Below are positions 43,204 through 52,911 of a DNA stretch of 64,000 nt, in pieces (the stretch's first letter is position 1; every line of letters begins with the position of its first letter). The stretch comes from a virus. Made by a program: the position numbers and the translations under genes. The DNA lies in the IMG/VR virus record IMGVR_UViG_3300020471_000004, positions 124,001 to 188,000 of that record. The stretch is one strand, 5' to 3'. Below the pieces are notes generated by a model. The model did not search any database. It was not told the origin of the DNA and saw nothing but the letters and a program-made list of their open reading frames with translations.

Positions 43204-44736
43204 ATGGAAATAAACTCTATTGATGCAGAATTGCAGTTTTTAAAGACTGTAACAAATACTAAAATACCAAAGCAGAAGCGTTTAGAGTTTTTAGGTAAAG
43301 TAAACATACATACTTTTCACCATGAATATACGCAACAGGCGTACAAGCGAATACTTAGCTTGGTTCAGAACCGAAATCATTTACTTGATTGGGGTGAGTT
43401 AAAAACTGACCAAGCTATGGATCGCGATGCTCGTGACCTGTTTGAAGATACAGAAGTACGCTCTGCTAAAGGTGCAAAAAGCGTTCAAAAGCTTATTGAA
43501 GACCTAGACGAATTTCGTAAACGCAGACAGGTATTCGAGTTAATATCTGAAAGTGCTTCAAGTTTTGACCAAGACAAAATCGATATTGATCAAGTACTGG
43601 ATAACATCCGTAATAATATCGGAAAGATTGAAGCAAACACTATCGAAGAAGAGACTATGTGGACGTTCGGTGTTGATGATAACGCCGACGAAATCATAGA
43701 CCGTATTATCAATAACCCTAGTGAAGAGCTGTACAAAACAGGCTTCAAGGAATATGATGAACGTAACGGCGGTCTTCCTACTACTGGTGTAATGATTATG
43801 GCAGCTACCACCTCTGGTGGTAAGTCTGCCGTTTCAATGAACTTGGAAAAGAACTTGGCAGTCCTTAACCCTAACATGAGTGCTACTAAAGTTACTCTAG
43901 AAATGAGTGAGGAACAGGAAGGTAAGCGTGTTGCTTCTATGGTATCAGGTGTACCCCTAGCTAAATTCAAACGTAACCAGTTGTCTGATCGTGAAATCAA
44001 AAAGATTAAAAACGATATGGATGCCTGGCGTAAACAGCTTAGAGCGAATAACAGCCGATTCAGTTATGTGTCTGGTAAAAAGTCTCGTACTATAGACCAG
44101 TTACTTGCTTGGCTTATTCCTTATGCTTTCAAAGTAATAATCATTGACTATATATCTTTGTTAGAAGGTGTTGATGATGATAACCAATGGCGTATGCTTA
44201 GTGCTATTGCTCGTAAGTGTAAGGTATTCGGCGCAGAGCACAATTGCTTGGTAATACTGCTTGCACAGCTGGACACAGAGTCTAGTAAGTTACGTTACTC
44301 TAAAGGTATTAAAGAACACGCGGACGTAATGTGGAAATGGAACTATGCAGATGAAGAGGTTCGTGCAACGCATATTATCAATATTCAAATCGACAAAGCC
44401 CGTGACGGAGAGCTGTTCGACATGCCTGTGCATGAAGACTTTGCCGTTATGCGGATCTCTGACGAAATCGATGACGAATCGAAACAAGCCTATGAAGAGC
44501 TTAAAAATAGTCGCAACAAGCGCAAGAAGAAAAAAGATTCCCAAGACGGGGACAGCGGGCGAGACGAGCGTTCTGAAAGAGGCAATAAGCGCCGTAAAAA
44601 TAGAGCGGAAGATGATTCCGATTCCAGACGTTCTAAGCGAAGATCAAAAAATAGAGATAGAGAAGAATCTGAAACAAGCTCTAGATCTTCACGTAGAAAG
44701 AAATCTTCGTCAAACGATGACTTGATATTAGGTTAA
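43204..44736 (+). CDS. DnaB-family replicative helicase
   Basis: 510 residues. The N-terminal helical domain (about 1-140) precedes a RecA-like motor: Walker A ATTSGGKSA (201-209), TLEMSEEQ (231-238) as in DnaB motif H1a/H2, Walker B IIIDYISLLEG (312-322), then AQLD (H3) and an ADVMWKW/QIDKARDG end. The last 65 residues are a Lys/Arg/Ser tail. It would unwind the phage replication fork as a hexamer. No primase or polymerase is in the window. Confidence 0.92.
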   Translation: MEINSIDAELQFLKTVTNTKIPKQKRLEFLGKVNIHTFHHEYTQQAYKRILSLVQNRNHLLDWGELKTDQAMDRDARDLFEDTEVRSAKGAKSVQKLIEDLDEFRKRRQVFELISESASSFDQDKIDIDQVLDNIRNNIGKIEANTIEEETMWTFGVDDNADEIIDRIINNPSEELYKTGFKEYDERNGGLPTTGVMIMAATTSGGKSAVSMNLEKNLAVLNPNMSATKVTLEMSEEQEGKRVASMVSGVPLAKFKRNQLSDREIKKIKNDMDAWRKQLRANNSRFSYVSGKKSRTIDQLLAWLIPYAFKVIIIDYISLLEGVDDDNQWRMLSAIARKCKVFGAEHNCLVILLAQLDTESSKLRYSKGIKEHADVMWKWNYADEEVRATHIINIQIDKARDGELFDMPVHEDFAVMRISDEIDDESKQAYEELKNSRNKRKKKKDSQDGDSGRDERSERGNKRRKNRAEDDSDSRRSKRRSKNRDREESETSSRSSRRKKSSSNDDLILG

Positions 44737-44737
44737 T

Positions 44738-45595
44738 ATGGACGACAATAATCCTTACGGCTACCTACAAGAAGACGGTCCTTTAAAAGACGTTCCGTAT
44801 AGTGTGATACATCGCTTTATACAGAGTCGTCCTCCTGGGTTCCTTGAAATGAACACTGTTCCTAAAGGCATGGACAATACTGTTTCTTACGTAGATGCAT
44901 TGCCAGTCATCGTAGAAGACAATGCTGTTGTGTACGTTGACGAACAAAACAAAAAGCTAATAGAAGGCCTCTTAGCAAACAGTACTCCTAAAGAAGACGC
45001 TTATCTTAATCTTAATGAGATACGCAGTCGTATAGAGACTCGCAAGTCTACTCACCAAAGATCTAGCATAGCACCTAAGCCTAGTTCTTTGAGGGAGGAG
45101 TCACCTAACGACACCGCGGTAGAGAACGTTATACCTATAGAGAAGTCTGACGTTCAAAAAAGCTTTGATGCTACCGAGATACTAAGCAAACAAATGGGAG
45201 ACCTAAGCGTAGAGCATTTGAACCTTATACTTAGCTTTGACAATGCTTCTAGTTATCTAGAGGCATTTGCTAAGGATGCTTTAGGCATTCAAGGTGAAAT
45301 AAGCGTAGACGAGCATCCTTTTAATTTCATTAGACAGATGTGTAGTGTGAACCTAGTAAGTTCCTACGCAGATAAACTAGCTATGCCTGATGAATACAAA
45401 AAGTACTTTATGGAAAAGACCATAGACTACTTTGCAGGACTAGCTCAACGTGAATCCGATGCTGCTTTAAAGATGGAACTTCTACGCCGCACAAACAATT
45501 CCCAACGGTCTAAAGGTACAGTGAGTTCAGAACGATATGACGATACCGAAACACCTAGTTCCGCACACGGTGCTATTGTAAAGCGTAATAAATGA
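44738..45595 (+). CDS. hypothetical protein upstream of TerL
   Basis: 285 residues. First half polar; second half helical. Coupled to terL (ATGA). The small terminase subunit often lies here, but there is no helix-turn-helix or other evidence to call it. Confidence 0.65.
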   Translation: MDDNNPYGYLQEDGPLKDVPYSVIHRFIQSRPPGFLEMNTVPKGMDNTVSYVDALPVIVEDNAVVYVDEQNKKLIEGLLANSTPKEDAYLNLNEIRSRIETRKSTHQRSSIAPKPSSLREESPNDTAVENVIPIEKSDVQKSFDATEILSKQMGDLSVEHLNLILSFDNASSYLEAFAKDALGIQGEISVDEHPFNFIRQMCSVNLVSSYADKLAMPDEYKKYFMEKTIDYFAGLAQRESDAALKMELLRRTNNSQRSKGTVSSERYDDTETPSSAHGAIVKRNK

Positions 45596-47799
45596 GAAAG
45601 GTACGAACTAAAAAGCCTGCTTCGTCTGGCGAAACCAAGCCGAGACGAAAAATCAAAAGACGTACAAAGAAAACCCTTGCAGAATCTCCTCAGGCTGCCG
45701 ATTTCCTAAAAGAACTTATGGATCTTGGCGCTGATTCAGGAGGTCCTGCTGAAAACTTAGATTTTTTAGAAGACAATTCCGACTACAATCCCTTAAACGA
45801 TTCTGACGGCGTTGACATTGTAGGTATGGTTGATGAAGCTATAGGTCAAGAAGGGTTAGTAGCTCCTGACTTAAAGATAGATGACTCTAGCTGCCCAGAG
45901 GCACCTAATGTTGTTGACTGGCTTCTTAAAGATGAATTTCTAGGTTGCGAACCTCCCTATTTAGAGCAAGCACTTATATGTGTTAAGCTATTTGCCGAAT
46001 ACTGTCCTCACTGCTCTGATACCGAGTGGATGGAGACTGAGAACCATGAACCTCAAGAAGGTCTCGGTGCATTACTAGAAAAAGTGACCATGTTTAATTT
46101 TGGTGTGTGTCCTAGTTGCGGTACACACCGCAGTGATGCAATTGCAGAAGGAGATCTAAATTTCTATAACGAGCTTGCGTGTCTTGCAGGTCAACGTAGT
46201 GGTAAATCAATTGTTACCGCTATGGCTTCTACTTATATTACTCACCGAATCCTCAAAATGCAAAAGCCTACCGAAGTATTCCGCGTAGGTAAAGGTCAGA
46301 TTCTTCATGGTACATTTGTTGCACTTACTCAAGGACAAGCTAAGGACACTTTGTGGGAACCTTTCTACGGCTATCTTCTTGAAAGCCCTTGGTTTAAGAA
46401 ATATCATGCACTTCTTCGCCATTATGAAAAGAAATACCATCAGGAATTTTTCAAACTCAAAGATACATTTGTGCTTTATAGGCATCGTGCTCTTACTGTG
46501 TATCCTGCAGGTCCTGATAAACGTATACTCCGTGGTAGGACTCGTATTTTTGGCGCAATAGATGAAATCGGTTGGTTCGATAACAACAAGGGAACCAACA
46601 AGGTAAAGATAGATGCTAACGGTGTTTATGAAGCAATGGTACGTTCATTGGCTACAGTTCGTTCAAGCGAAGAGCGACTAGTAGCAATGAAGTACGACCA
46701 AGCAATTACTGCCTATATGCTTAACATAAGTTCACCTAGCTCTATTCGCGATAAGATTTGCGAATTGGTTAGGCAGGCTCAAAACAGTGTCAAGACCTTA
46801 GGTGTCCATGCCCCTACTTGGAAGATGAACCCTAATATCACAAGACAAAGCGGCTTCCTGTTAGAAGAATACCGAAAAGATCCTATTACTGCACAGCGAG
46901 ATTACGGTGCAGAACCTCCTCTAAGTGCTAACGCTTTTATCAATAACAAAGATATGATACAAGAAGCACTTAATCCCAAGACTCGAAACCCTATCAAGTA
47001 CAGACTTGAAGAAATCAAGATTGGTAAAGAGAAGTACCGTTATGCGAGTGTTGATAAAATCCGAACATGCGCTCGCGCAAGTATGCTTGCTCTCGATGCA
47101 GGTTTTACTAATAACAGTTTCAGCCTGGTTGTAGGTACACTAGTAGATGGCGTTCCTACTATCGATATATGTGTAGAAGTAATTCCTTTACCTGGTATAC
47201 CTCTTCACTATTCAATGATTTACGAAGAACTGATAAAGCCTATTATTGAGGCTCGTAACGTAAAGATTGTACTTGCGGATAGGTGGAACTCTATCAAACT
47301 ACTACAAGACATGGCTTTCGATTACCAGCACGTTGAGCTTGTGACTCGTCAGTACAGTTTGAAATATCACGATTTTTGGTCTGTTAAGGTTGCCTTTGAA
47401 CAGTACACCTTTGTTATTCCTAATCTAGATAAAGGTCAAGACCTAGATGAAGTTCTAAAAGATACTCTTGAAGAATATCCTAGATGCTTCGAGTACAAAC
47501 CTGTTGCTCACTTTGCTTTGCAGATACTTACTGTACAGGATACAGGTCGTACAGTTACTAAAGGTGAAGGTGATTTGACCGATGATTTGTGGCGTGCCGC
47601 ATGTTTGTTCTATTGGGGATCACAAGAAGACGAGTATATAGAGATACTTACCAAGCCTGTAGAAACTCAGCAGAAAACAATAGGCGCATTAGGTAAAGCA
47701 CTTTTGGGATCATCAAGTTCAAGTACAGGTGTAACAGGCACAAGTATTTCAAGTTCAAGCACCGGCGGTGTGATAGGTCTTACAATGAGGAGAAAGTAA
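45592..47799 (+). CDS. terL: terminase large subunit
   Basis: 735 residues. ATPase: Walker A AGQRSGKS (199-206), Walker B with catalytic Glu in FGAIDEIG (320-327). RNase-H-like nuclease: LALDAGF (499-505, D502), VLADRW (560-565, D563) and DDLW near the end. A basic tail (1-28) and a four-cysteine zinc-ribbon-like pair, CPHC (138-141) and CPSC (173-176), precede the motor and are not part of the standard fold. It packages DNA into the prohead and cuts concatemers. Confidence 0.95.
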   Translation: MRKVRTKKPASSGETKPRRKIKRRTKKTLAESPQAADFLKELMDLGADSGGPAENLDFLEDNSDYNPLNDSDGVDIVGMVDEAIGQEGLVAPDLKIDDSSCPEAPNVVDWLLKDEFLGCEPPYLEQALICVKLFAEYCPHCSDTEWMETENHEPQEGLGALLEKVTMFNFGVCPSCGTHRSDAIAEGDLNFYNELACLAGQRSGKSIVTAMASTYITHRILKMQKPTEVFRVGKGQILHGTFVALTQGQAKDTLWEPFYGYLLESPWFKKYHALLRHYEKKYHQEFFKLKDTFVLYRHRALTVYPAGPDKRILRGRTRIFGAIDEIGWFDNNKGTNKVKIDANGVYEAMVRSLATVRSSEERLVAMKYDQAITAYMLNISSPSSIRDKICELVRQAQNSVKTLGVHAPTWKMNPNITRQSGFLLEEYRKDPITAQRDYGAEPPLSANAFINNKDMIQEALNPKTRNPIKYRLEEIKIGKEKYRYASVDKIRTCARASMLALDAGFTNNSFSLVVGTLVDGVPTIDICVEVIPLPGIPLHYSMIYEELIKPIIEARNVKIVLADRWNSIKLLQDMAFDYQHVELVTRQYSLKYHDFWSVKVAFEQYTFVIPNLDKGQDLDEVLKDTLEEYPRCFEYKPVAHFALQILTVQDTGRTVTKGEGDLTDDLWRAACLFYWGSQEDEYIEILTKPVETQQKTIGALGKALLGSSSSSTGVTGTSISSSSTGGVIGLTMRRK

Positions 47800-48428
47800 T
47801 GCAAGTATCAAAACACCCTTCTGTAGAAATTGTACCTCAAGAATTGTTTAACAATACTTTAATCAGGTATATGGATTTTGATATTGACGATGTTGAAACA
47901 CTTATTGTATTAGCAGAGTCTAATTGGAAATGGGTAGACTCTAAAGGTTGGCACTCCGACAAAAGACCTTTGGAGTATATCTCTCTTATAGCAAGTGAGG
48001 TATACGAAGTATGGACTGCGGTACACAATTATGAAGACAGCGCTCACGAACTAGAGCTGGCAGATATATTTCTAAGAGTTACTGACTTTATTAAAGAGCT
48101 ATCTAGTCTTACACAAGGTCAACTTACTCTCAAAGATGCTTTGTTCACAGGTAATGTTTTAGATAACCGCTTTAAGCTTCAACTTAACCAAGGCGTTACT
48201 CTTGACGGACTATTGTTGTGTATGTATCACAAGCTAGCAAGTACTGTAAACTACTTTAGAGACCATAAAATTTCTCCTGACCATTACTTGGATATAGAAA
48301 GTGCTTTTAACCAAGTTCTGTATCTAACTTTTGTAGCTATGAAACATCTACAGGTCTCCGATGTAATTGAGCCTATAAAGACTAAACTGGACATTAACAG
48401 TACCAGAAAAGTCACCAGGCTCAAATGA
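47799..48428 (+). CDS. MazG-like nucleotide pyrophosphohydrolase
   Basis: 209 residues, start coupled to terL (TAATG). Residues 60-100 carry the all-alpha NTP pyrophosphatase signature: SEVYEVWTA (E67, E70) and ELADIFLRV (E86, D89), the four acidic residues that bind magnesium. Such enzymes hydrolyse (d)NTPs to monophosphates and some act on alarmone-related molecules. Its place between terminase and portal is unusual. Confidence 0.75.
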   Translation: MQVSKHPSVEIVPQELFNNTLIRYMDFDIDDVETLIVLAESNWKWVDSKGWHSDKRPLEYISLIASEVYEVWTAVHNYEDSAHELELADIFLRVTDFIKELSSLTQGQLTLKDALFTGNVLDNRFKLQLNQGVTLDGLLLCMYHKLASTVNYFRDHKISPDHYLDIESAFNQVLYLTFVAMKHLQVSDVIEPIKTKLDINSTRKVTRLK

Positions 48429-48457
48429 TAATTTAATGAAAAACAAGGAGAACAACT

Positions 48458-48679
48458 ATGTCTAAAGCTTTTTTCAACCCGTTAGACCACGTAGAAGCTA
48501 GTACGGTATCAGCTCCCCAGCAAGGTATAGAGTCTAACTCTAAAGCTATGGTCAATGATGATCCTAGTAAATGTCCCAAATGCAGCGGCGCCATGAGTGT
48601 AAGTTCTATTTTAGATAGACAGGAATCTGTTTACTACTGTGGTAAATGCCGTGTAACTAACCCTATGTTGGCTGAATAA
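48458..48679 (+). CDS. small zinc-ribbon protein
   Basis: 73 residues, AAGGAG before ATG 48458. A disordered N-terminus, then CPKC (39-42) and CGKC (61-64), a classic zinc ribbon. Its stop shares an A with the portal start. Possibly nucleic-acid or protein-binding. Confidence 0.7.
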   Translation: MSKAFFNPLDHVEASTVSAPQQGIESNSKAMVNDDPSKCPKCSGAMSVSSILDRQESVYYCGKCRVTNPMLAE

Positions 48680-50550
48680 TGATAAGCATTAAAAACCGTT
48701 ACAAGTCTACCGAGACTAGACGGCAACTTGTTACCCACGGAAAGCGCAATCATAGACTTAATGAAAGCGAAACTTTTCGAGAGCGTGACATTGACCGTCT
48801 ACAGTCTTTGAGCAAGAGTCAAGGTCTGGCGTCTTTATCTGATGCTACACCTAACGTTGCATCGATGCCTTTGGGTATAGATACAGATCCTTTAATGGAC
48901 GGAATGGACTACGATCTTCAAGACAAAGTCCTGTTTAACGTGTATCGAGACATGTACTGGCACGACCCTGTGTGCGGTTCTGCTGTAGACATGTTTAGTA
49001 GTCTGCCGTTCAGCGAGTTCAGCATAGGCGGAGCTAGCGACAAGTACCTAGACCCGTACCGTGAAGCAATCGAAGTGCTTAACTTGCGTAATATATTTCC
49101 TGAAATTGCCACTGACTATAAGGTTACAGGCGGCTTTTGTGGATCTCTTTTGCACAACAGAGAAAACAAAAGATTCATTGACCTTATGTGTCACAGAATG
49201 GATAGTCTTGAAATAAATCCGCTATTCGCCTACGGACAAGACCCTATTCTTATCTTAGAAATGGACAGACAGCTTAAAAGAACTTTAAGCATGGACAGTC
49301 CTCGAATAGAGCGATTAAAGAAAAGCGTAGGTGAAGATTTCTTTAACAAGCTTCTTACTGAAAAGCTTGAACTGGATCCTATCGGTACTTTGTACGTTCC
49401 TCGAAAGACCTTTTCAAACTCGTTGCCTACCAGTTACTTTAAACGGGTGCTGCCTATATGGCTTATAGAAAAGAACTTGTACCGAGGTACTCTTGTAGAG
49501 TCAGGACGTAGACAGCGCGGTATCATGCACCTTCAATTAGGTGACGGTGATATGTGGGAACCTAGTGAAGATGACTTTAACCAGATAGCTGCTATGTTTA
49601 ACAACGCCGATGCAGACCCAATCGGTGCTATAGTTGCAACTCGTTTAGGTGTAGCTGTAGACGAACTCAGACAAGGCGGTGACTTCTGGAAAGTTACAGA
49701 CCTTTGGAACGAAACCACATACGTTAAGATGCGAGCGCTAGGTATATCGGAAGCTTTTCTTTCTGGTGACGCCAGCTATGCAAATATGGAAGGCTCTTTA
49801 ACAGTATTCGTAGAGTCTATGCGTACTTTCAGAGACAGTCTTACTCGCCGTATATTTTATTCGAAAGTATTTCCACTAGTATCTATGATGCAAGGTAATA
49901 CAATCAATAAGCGCGGTAAGATAATTCAAAAGTCTAATCTTATGGACCAAGACTCCGAAGATATTTTGCGTACCATGAATGACGGAAGTAAGTTGTTTAT
50001 TCCTACGGTGCACTGGGCTAAACAGTTGAAACCAGAGGCAGACCAGACTTATATGGAAATGCTTCGCCAGCTTCAAGAGCTAGGTGTACCTGTTCCATTA
50101 AGAGCCCTTGCTGCTGCAGGTGGTTTTAACCTCGACTCGTTGATCAACAACCGCGAAGAAGACCTTGCTTTGCAGAAACAGATCAATGACTACAATACAG
50201 AGTTAGATAAGCTTAAACCTGCAGGTGCAGAAGGTGAAGAAGACGGAGGTTTCGGAGCATTTGCAAGCGCTGACCGACCGAATGGATTCAAGAGCCGAGT
50301 GTTTGACGGTTACAAGCGTAGACCTACTTTAGGCGAACGTGACTTCGGAGAGTCTAGTGAGATATACACTGTGTCTAAATCAGGACGCAAAAAGCAACAC
50401 GTATTCCGACAGGCACATGCTAATGAGGTTGCTAACAACAACATTCATAAAGCTATGCGCAGCTTAGACCCTAAGAAACCTACAACTGTTCACTTATTTT
50501 CTAGCACAAGTACTAGTAAGAAATCCAAGAAGAATGGAAAAACTATTTGA
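48679..50550 (+). CDS. portal protein
   Basis: 623 residues. The N-terminal third (DPLMDGM, then VYRDMYWHDPVCGSAVDM, about 70-105) matches the typical start of the portal stem-wing region, followed by beta-rich wing, a clip-like segment (FLSGDASYANMEGS, about 356-369) and helical crown. The end is Lys/Ser-rich. Position three genes after terL agrees. It forms the dodecameric DNA channel at the head vertex. Assignment is by pattern, not by alignment. Confidence 0.75.
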   Translation: MISIKNRYKSTETRRQLVTHGKRNHRLNESETFRERDIDRLQSLSKSQGLASLSDATPNVASMPLGIDTDPLMDGMDYDLQDKVLFNVYRDMYWHDPVCGSAVDMFSSLPFSEFSIGGASDKYLDPYREAIEVLNLRNIFPEIATDYKVTGGFCGSLLHNRENKRFIDLMCHRMDSLEINPLFAYGQDPILILEMDRQLKRTLSMDSPRIERLKKSVGEDFFNKLLTEKLELDPIGTLYVPRKTFSNSLPTSYFKRVLPIWLIEKNLYRGTLVESGRRQRGIMHLQLGDGDMWEPSEDDFNQIAAMFNNADADPIGAIVATRLGVAVDELRQGGDFWKVTDLWNETTYVKMRALGISEAFLSGDASYANMEGSLTVFVESMRTFRDSLTRRIFYSKVFPLVSMMQGNTINKRGKIIQKSNLMDQDSEDILRTMNDGSKLFIPTVHWAKQLKPEADQTYMEMLRQLQELGVPVPLRALAAAGGFNLDSLINNREEDLALQKQINDYNTELDKLKPAGAEGEEDGGFGAFASADRPNGFKSRVFDGYKRRPTLGERDFGESSEIYTVSKSGRKKQHVFRQAHANEVANNNIHKAMRSLDPKKPTTVHLFSSTSTSKKSKKNGKTI

Positions 50551-51475
50551 CGGTATGAAAAGTAGGACAATACTAAAAGAGGTGTTGTCTTACTTAATTA
50601 AACGCCAGCGTAAACGAATCAAAGATTGGTTTGTTACGTTCAAATCTAATTGGTTCCAAAAGCCTGCAGGAAGTTTAATAATAGCTTACCACAGTATAGT
50701 AGATAAACTCTATACCAAAATGTATGAACGAGGTTGGCTAAAGCGTCCTCGTGAAAGTCTTGAAGACGAGTTTGATAAGAAGTCGAAAGTCTGTTTTGAA
50801 AAAGAGTTTATGTCTAAAATGAAGGCTATATTTGAAGACAGGCACCAAGGTAATGCTAACTTGTTTGCAATACAAGACGGTCAGCCTATATTCAGTGCAG
50901 TAGGTGCCTACATATACCGAGACCTAATTAATAGGCTAGAGTTTGACATACACCAGTACCCTCACTCTAGAAGTTTTGTAGGCGGTTCAAGTGTAGGTAG
51001 TGCATGGGCAGCAGGTCTTAAATCTAAGTTCAACAGCGAATTCTCTAAGCTATTTTTGAGTTACATGGACATAGACGTTGACTGGACAGTCAGCCCTTCT
51101 TCAAATGCGTATTACTCTCGCGGTCTTATAAATATGAGCGAATGGTTCATAGCCTATTTTCATGCAGGTCAAGAAACCAAGTTCTTTATAAAACGCTTTC
51201 TGACCAGCTACATGCGTCTTGTTTATCTAGAGCAACGCAAACTTGATGTTAAAACAGAGTACGTAAATAACCTAAAGAAGAAGTGGGAGCAAGACCTTGT
51301 ACATGAGTTCACTATAGGCGTTACTTTAATTGGTATCTCTCAATACGCACTTGTGTACAAAAGTTTACCTGCACACATAAACAAAAGAGTACCAAGCTAT
51401 AGAGCGCGTAATACCTACGAAACCCAAGGTACTTACCGTAAACCTACTCAGCTTTTTGCAGAAAGGAAACATTAA
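50534..51475 (+). CDS. hypothetical protein, likely virion or morphogenesis
   Basis: 313 residues, overlapping the portal gene by 17 bp with AAGAAG upstream. Basic, aromatic-rich, no motif. The position directly behind the portal suggests head morphogenesis. Coupled to the next gene. Confidence 0.65.
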   Translation: MEKLFDGMKSRTILKEVLSYLIKRQRKRIKDWFVTFKSNWFQKPAGSLIIAYHSIVDKLYTKMYERGWLKRPRESLEDEFDKKSKVCFEKEFMSKMKAIFEDRHQGNANLFAIQDGQPIFSAVGAYIYRDLINRLEFDIHQYPHSRSFVGGSSVGSAWAAGLKSKFNSEFSKLFLSYMDIDVDWTVSPSSNAYYSRGLINMSEWFIAYFHAGQETKFFIKRFLTSYMRLVYLEQRKLDVKTEYVNNLKKKWEQDLVHEFTIGVTLIGISQYALVYKSLPAHINKRVPSYRARNTYETQGTYRKPTQLFAERKH

Positions 51476-51855
51476 TGGAAAACCCTGATGATTTTATTTC
51501 GTGGTCTGAATCTCAAAAGAGCTTGAATCAAAAAGACGTTGCCCAGTTTGTTATAGGCAATAACCTTGCACCTCAGTATGGTATAATCGTCAATGTAGAG
51601 TACAAACATGGTAAAGTCGCTTACCAATATGCTGTGTTCTTGGATTCTAACACAGGCGGAAAGTTTGTGGGCACTGATCCGAGTACCTTGACCCGAATAC
51701 ACTCTGTTTCCCAAATACCTATCGGGATTCTTAAAGGGCTTGTGCGCTTCGATAGCAGATTCCGAGAGTGGTTAAACGGAGAAGTTTTGTGGAAAGGCTT
51801 GTGCTTTGACAGCAAAGAAGAATTCTGTAAAGAACGAGATAAGGATAATTCGTAA
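51475..51855 (+). CDS. hypothetical protein
   Basis: 126 residues, start coupled (TAATGG) to the previous stop. Beta-rich; no motif. Confidence 0.65.
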   Translation: MENPDDFISWSESQKSLNQKDVAQFVIGNNLAPQYGIIVNVEYKHGKVAYQYAVFLDSNTGGKFVGTDPSTLTRIHSVSQIPIGILKGLVRFDSRFREWLNGEVLWKGLCFDSKEEFCKERDKDNS

Positions 51856-52151
51856 TGGATTTAGAGAAACGTAAACAGTTAAGTGACTGGTACGCTAAAG
51901 CATTCGACTTAGACTCTGAAATAGATTGGACTCAAGACACGTATCGAATTAACTTAGACGGTTTTGATCGCCAATCTAAAGTAAAACTAATGCAAGGTAT
52001 TGTTAGCAGTGTAGGCGATGCTGTTTACGCTCAACAAAAAATTGCACCAAACGACCCGGAGGTAAGCTATTTGTTTTACTTCCATACACTAACTGTACCA
52101 AATACCGTGATACTAGAGAACCTATACGCGGTACATTCTGAGGATTTATAA
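51855..52151 (+). CDS. hypothetical protein
   Basis: 98 residues, again coupled by TAATGG. Helical N-terminal half. Function unknown. Confidence 0.65.
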   Translation: MDLEKRKQLSDWYAKAFDLDSEIDWTQDTYRINLDGFDRQSKVKLMQGIVSSVGDAVYAQQKIAPNDPEVSYLFYFHTLTVPNTVILENLYAVHSEDL

Positions 52152-52612
52152 TGGATACTGAATTATTCCAATCAATCGTTTTGGATGAAGAAGACAACAA
52201 CATAATGGTTGTTACTAATAGCTCTCTTGTTGACTTTACTTTCAGTTTGTTTGACCGTTTCGTTTCAGAAGTTCTTGATAACCAAGAAACGATTGAAGAC
52301 GATGACTCGGGCGAAGAGCTAGTTGCATCTGTTATCAGTTATGCCGAAGCTATTATCGATGATGCCTTGGTAGAAGAGCTTACGCCTACTGTTACGCAAG
52401 TTATTCAAGTGGGCAGCACTTTAATCATTGTTGTGGAACTTGATCAAGAAATTATCGAGTACCTTGACGAAGGCTATGCAGATACCGACAGTGTAGCTGC
52501 TGTTATTTTCGGCGATAGTGATTCGGAAGAAGATGAATCTGATGAAGATGACGATGAATCTGACGAAGATGACGATGAAGATGAAGATGAAGACGAATGG
52601 GACGTAGACTAA
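52151..52612 (+). CDS. acidic protein with DEDEDEW tail
   Basis: 153 residues, coupled by TAATGG. A folded helical/beta core (1-125) and an Asp/Glu/Ser tail ending DEDEDEWDVD. The tail closely resembles that of the 31304 product; acidic tails with a terminal aromatic are used by single-strand-binding and sliding-clamp partners for protein contacts. Function unknown. Confidence 0.65.
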   Translation: MDTELFQSIVLDEEDNNIMVVTNSSLVDFTFSLFDRFVSEVLDNQETIEDDDSGEELVASVISYAEAIIDDALVEELTPTVTQVIQVGSTLIIVVELDQEIIEYLDEGYADTDSVAAVIFGDSDSEEDESDEDDDESDEDDDEDEDEDEWDVD

Positions 52613-52911
52613 GGTTATACCTAAGCCAAACTCTAAGCGTTCATACTCTTGTCAAACAGACAGACCCTATCGTAATACTGGTTAGAGGTTCTCAACAAGA
52701 AGCCTCTGCCTACAAAGACAAGTTGCTTGCTGATTTTGAACTGTTTTATCCAGGCAAAGAGCTAGCACCTGCTTTAGTGTTTGTTTATACGCGCAAGACC
52801 TTTAGTGATAACCACAAAGATCTGTATGAATGGGTAGAAAGCAAAATAGAATCTGGTGATATAAACCTTAACGATACCGAAAACAATATCTTCGAGTACG
52901 TTGATTTATGA
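52597..52911 (+). CDS. hypothetical protein
   Basis: 104 residues, overlapping the acidic tail region of the previous gene by 16 bp. No motif. Coupled to the next gene by ATGA. Confidence 0.6.
   Translation: MGRRLRLYLSQTLSVHTLVKQTDPIVILVRGSQQEASAYKDKLLADFELFYPGKELAPALVFVYTRKTFSDNHKDLYEWVESKIESGDINLNDTENNIFEYVDL

Noticed and set aside
44738-45595. Small terminase subunit
   Set aside because: Position alone suggests it; there is no DNA-binding motif or characteristic oligomerisation region.
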